DNA of 64,000 nucleotides from Olsenella profusa F0195 (GTDB lineage Bacteria > Actinomycetota > Coriobacteriia > Coriobacteriales > Atopobiaceae): positions 1 to 64,000 of the forward strand of contig NZ_AWEZ01000050.1 of NCBI RefSeq assembly GCF_000468755.1. The letters are read 5' to 3'. Made by a program: the position numbers and the translations under genes. The notes under the pieces were generated by a model. That model was not told the DNA's origin, searched no databases, and was given only the letters and a program-made list of their open reading frames with translations. Shown piece after piece: positions 62,798-64,000 of the stretch. The first letter of the stretch is position 1, and every line of letters starts with the position of its first letter.

Positions 62798-62844
62798 GAG
62801 CCCCCTCCTTGGGATGACGGGTCGCTTGAGGCGGGAATGGCGGG

Positions 62845-63711
62845 CTATGCCTTAGGGAGCACCCACAGGTCATACGAGATGCCCTGGTCGGCATACGTGT
62901 CACAGAGCTGCTTGACGGTACCGTCCGCATCGAGGGCCTGGAGGTCCCTCTCGACGGCGGCGGCCAGCGCCTTGCCGGTGTCCGTCTTGGCGAAGCCCAC
63001 GCCAAAGTGCTCGGAGCTGAGGTACTCGTCCAGGATGCGATAGGAGTCACCCTTGCCACCCATGTTGTACAGGGCCACGGGGTAGTCCACGGCGATGGCA
63101 TCCACGGAGCCGTTGTCCAGCATCATGAAGGCGGTGTTGTACTCGCCGATGGTCTGGAGCTGGGCGAACGAGGCACCGAGCTCCGCCTGAGCCCCATCGG
63201 TGGTGAGCAGGTCGTAGGCGGCGGAGTCGGCCTGGGTGATGACGTTCCTTCCGGCGAGGTCCGAGAGGGCGTCGATGTCGGAGTCGGCACGCACCACGAT
63301 GACCTGGCGGTTCTCCATATAAGGGTTCGTGAAGGTGTAGCCGTCCTTGCGTCCCTCGATGGTGAAGCCGTTCCAGATGCAGGTGATCTGCCCGCCGCTG
63401 AGCAGGGCGTCCTTGGCATCCCAGGAAATGGCGCTGGGCGTGTAGGTCCATCCCTCCCTCTGGCAGACCGCCTGGGCGAGGTTGAGGTCGAAGCCCGTGT
63501 ACTGCCCATCGTCCCCCACGTAGCCATAGGGTGGGAAGTCCTGGTCGAAGCCGACGATGAAGGTGCCGTCGAAGCCGTCGACACTGGAGGAGCCCGTCGT
63601 GTTGGCCTGCTGGGCGCCGCCGCAGGCCGTGAGGCTCATGAGGGCTGGGGCGACAGCGGCGAGTGCGGACGCCTTGACGAGCTGCCTGCGGCTCAGGATG
63701 CGAATGGACAC
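62845..63711 (-). CDS. Amino-acid ABC transporter substrate-binding lipoprotein
   Basis: A 288-residue family 3 solute-binding protein. The signal has a Tat-like motif and lipobox, LSRRQLVKASALAAVAP ... SLTACG. The mature protein contains GTFIVGFDQDFPPYGYVGDD, YTGFDLNLAQAVCQREGW, CIWNGFTIEGRKDGYTFTNPY and QADSAAYDLL, and ends with a lobe typical of polar amino-acid binders. GTG 63711 (VSIRILSRR) follows AGGGAG; longer frames add a non-homologous tail. It heads the three-gene operon. The amino acid is unknown. Confidence 0.9.
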   Translation of the reverse strand: MSIRILSRRQLVKASALAAVAPALMSLTACGGAQQANTTGSSSVDGFDGTFIVGFDQDFPPYGYVGDDGQYTGFDLNLAQAVCQREGWTYTPSAISWDAKDALLSGGQITCIWNGFTIEGRKDGYTFTNPYMENRQVIVVRADSDIDALSDLAGRNVITQADSAAYDLLTTDGAQAELGASFAQLQTIGEYNTAFMMLDNGSVDAIAVDYPVALYNMGGKGDSYRILDEYLSSEHFGVGFAKTDTGKALAAAVERDLQALDADGTVKQLCDTYADQGISYDLWVLPKA

Positions 63712-63832
63712 GGTCGTCTCCCTTGGTTGTCGTGCTCGATGGTGGCGTGGCCCGGCATGATGACGGGCCGGATGCTTTAGCGCGCTACAGTGAGGGTAGA
63801 CGGTACGTGCTGACCCATCAAGGCCCCTGGGG

Positions 63833-64000
63833 TTACGTGTTGATTTCCCCGCAGGTGGATGAGGTGTCCTCCACAAACAGGACGAGCGTGCGCCAGCCCT
63901 GTCCCGGGAGGTCCGAGCTGCAGGTGACGAGCGTGAGGCAGCGCGTCGCACCGCGTGCCACGCGTTCCCAGTCCGGCACCGCGGCAGAGGATCGCTGCGC
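63833..64000 (-). CDS. C-terminal end of a sortase-like transpeptidase (partial)
   Basis: The minus strand is open from the window edge to TAA at 63835-63833 and codes for 55 residues ending ...STCGEINT. The stretch RCLTLVTCSSDLPGQGWRT contains the sortase signature TLxTC, whose Cys is the nucleophile, followed by an Arg and a beta strand (TLVLFVED). Sortases attach proteins to the cell wall or build pili. The rest of the gene lies beyond 64000. Confidence 0.6.
   Translation of the reverse strand, partial: AQRSSAAVPDWERVARGATRCLTLVTCSSDLPGQGWRTLVLFVEDTSSTCGEINT

Overview
The window is high-GC, gene-dense DNA from a Gram-positive actinobacterium. The gene set (fructose PTS, Rrf2-linked SUF genes, lipoproteins with Tat-like signals, SpoIIE/STAS signalling, an LXG-type toxin) and the style of the coding sequence fit a Coriobacteriia host of the Olsenella/Atopobium type. 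This is inference; no rRNA is present to test it.

Layout. 1-10320: a probable SRP RNA, then a housekeeping run (solute-binding lipoprotein, hibernation factor HPF, DegV, a 3-hydroxyisobutyrate-dehydrogenase-like enzyme, NYN-LOTUS protein, HEAT protein, SurA-like anchored protein, DUF523-purine nucleoside phosphorylase fusion) and two paralogous lipoproteins with YD-like repeats. 10338-12422: tRNA-Thr and an IS110-family element sitting between inverted arms of a 20-nt-period repeat. 12661-16706: an iron-type ABC importer. 16878-19899: a SpoIIE phosphatase and a STAS-kinase fusion. 20000-23586: tRNA-Cys, tRNA-Gly, a membrane protein, then cysteine desulfurase plus MnmA for tRNA thiolation. 23607-25149: a DUF559-like nuclease gene between two palindromic elements. 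25149-32974: fructose PTS, a proline-rich membrane protein, a decayed glutamine amidotransferase, a methyltransferase, HtpG and a small protein. 33048-37883: exonuclease, class II glutamine amidotransferase, cysK and a CPBP protease; cysK and the amidotransferase are divergent and each is preceded by a cysteine-rich short ORF. 38041-43120: MarR regulator, nucleoid protein, YaaA, and sufS-sufU-rrf2. 43339-48722: a disturbed island (gene with an amber stop, dead IS30 transposase, palindromic element, metal P-type ATPase). 48745-52042: sufCBD. 52173-64000: HAD phosphatase, a BASS transporter, an LXG-Rhs toxin locus with lipoproteins and small helper-like proteins, a polar amino-acid ABC importer and the end of a sortase.

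Sulfur is a thread through the window. CysK makes cysteine, the IscS-like enzyme feeds MnmA, SufS/SufU/SufBCD build Fe-S clusters, and an Rrf2 protein with a cysteine cluster probably regulates the two suf promoters, which share a 28-nt motif. The most notable signals are: a complete cysteine-codon attenuator in front of cysK, with an antiterminator pairing that can be traced by eye; a second Cys-rich ORF on the divergent gene; an LXG-Rhs-DUF4474-like effector locus disrupted by a one-base shift; and three families of palindromic intergenic elements, one with compensatory arm changes between copies and one apparently split by the IS110 element.
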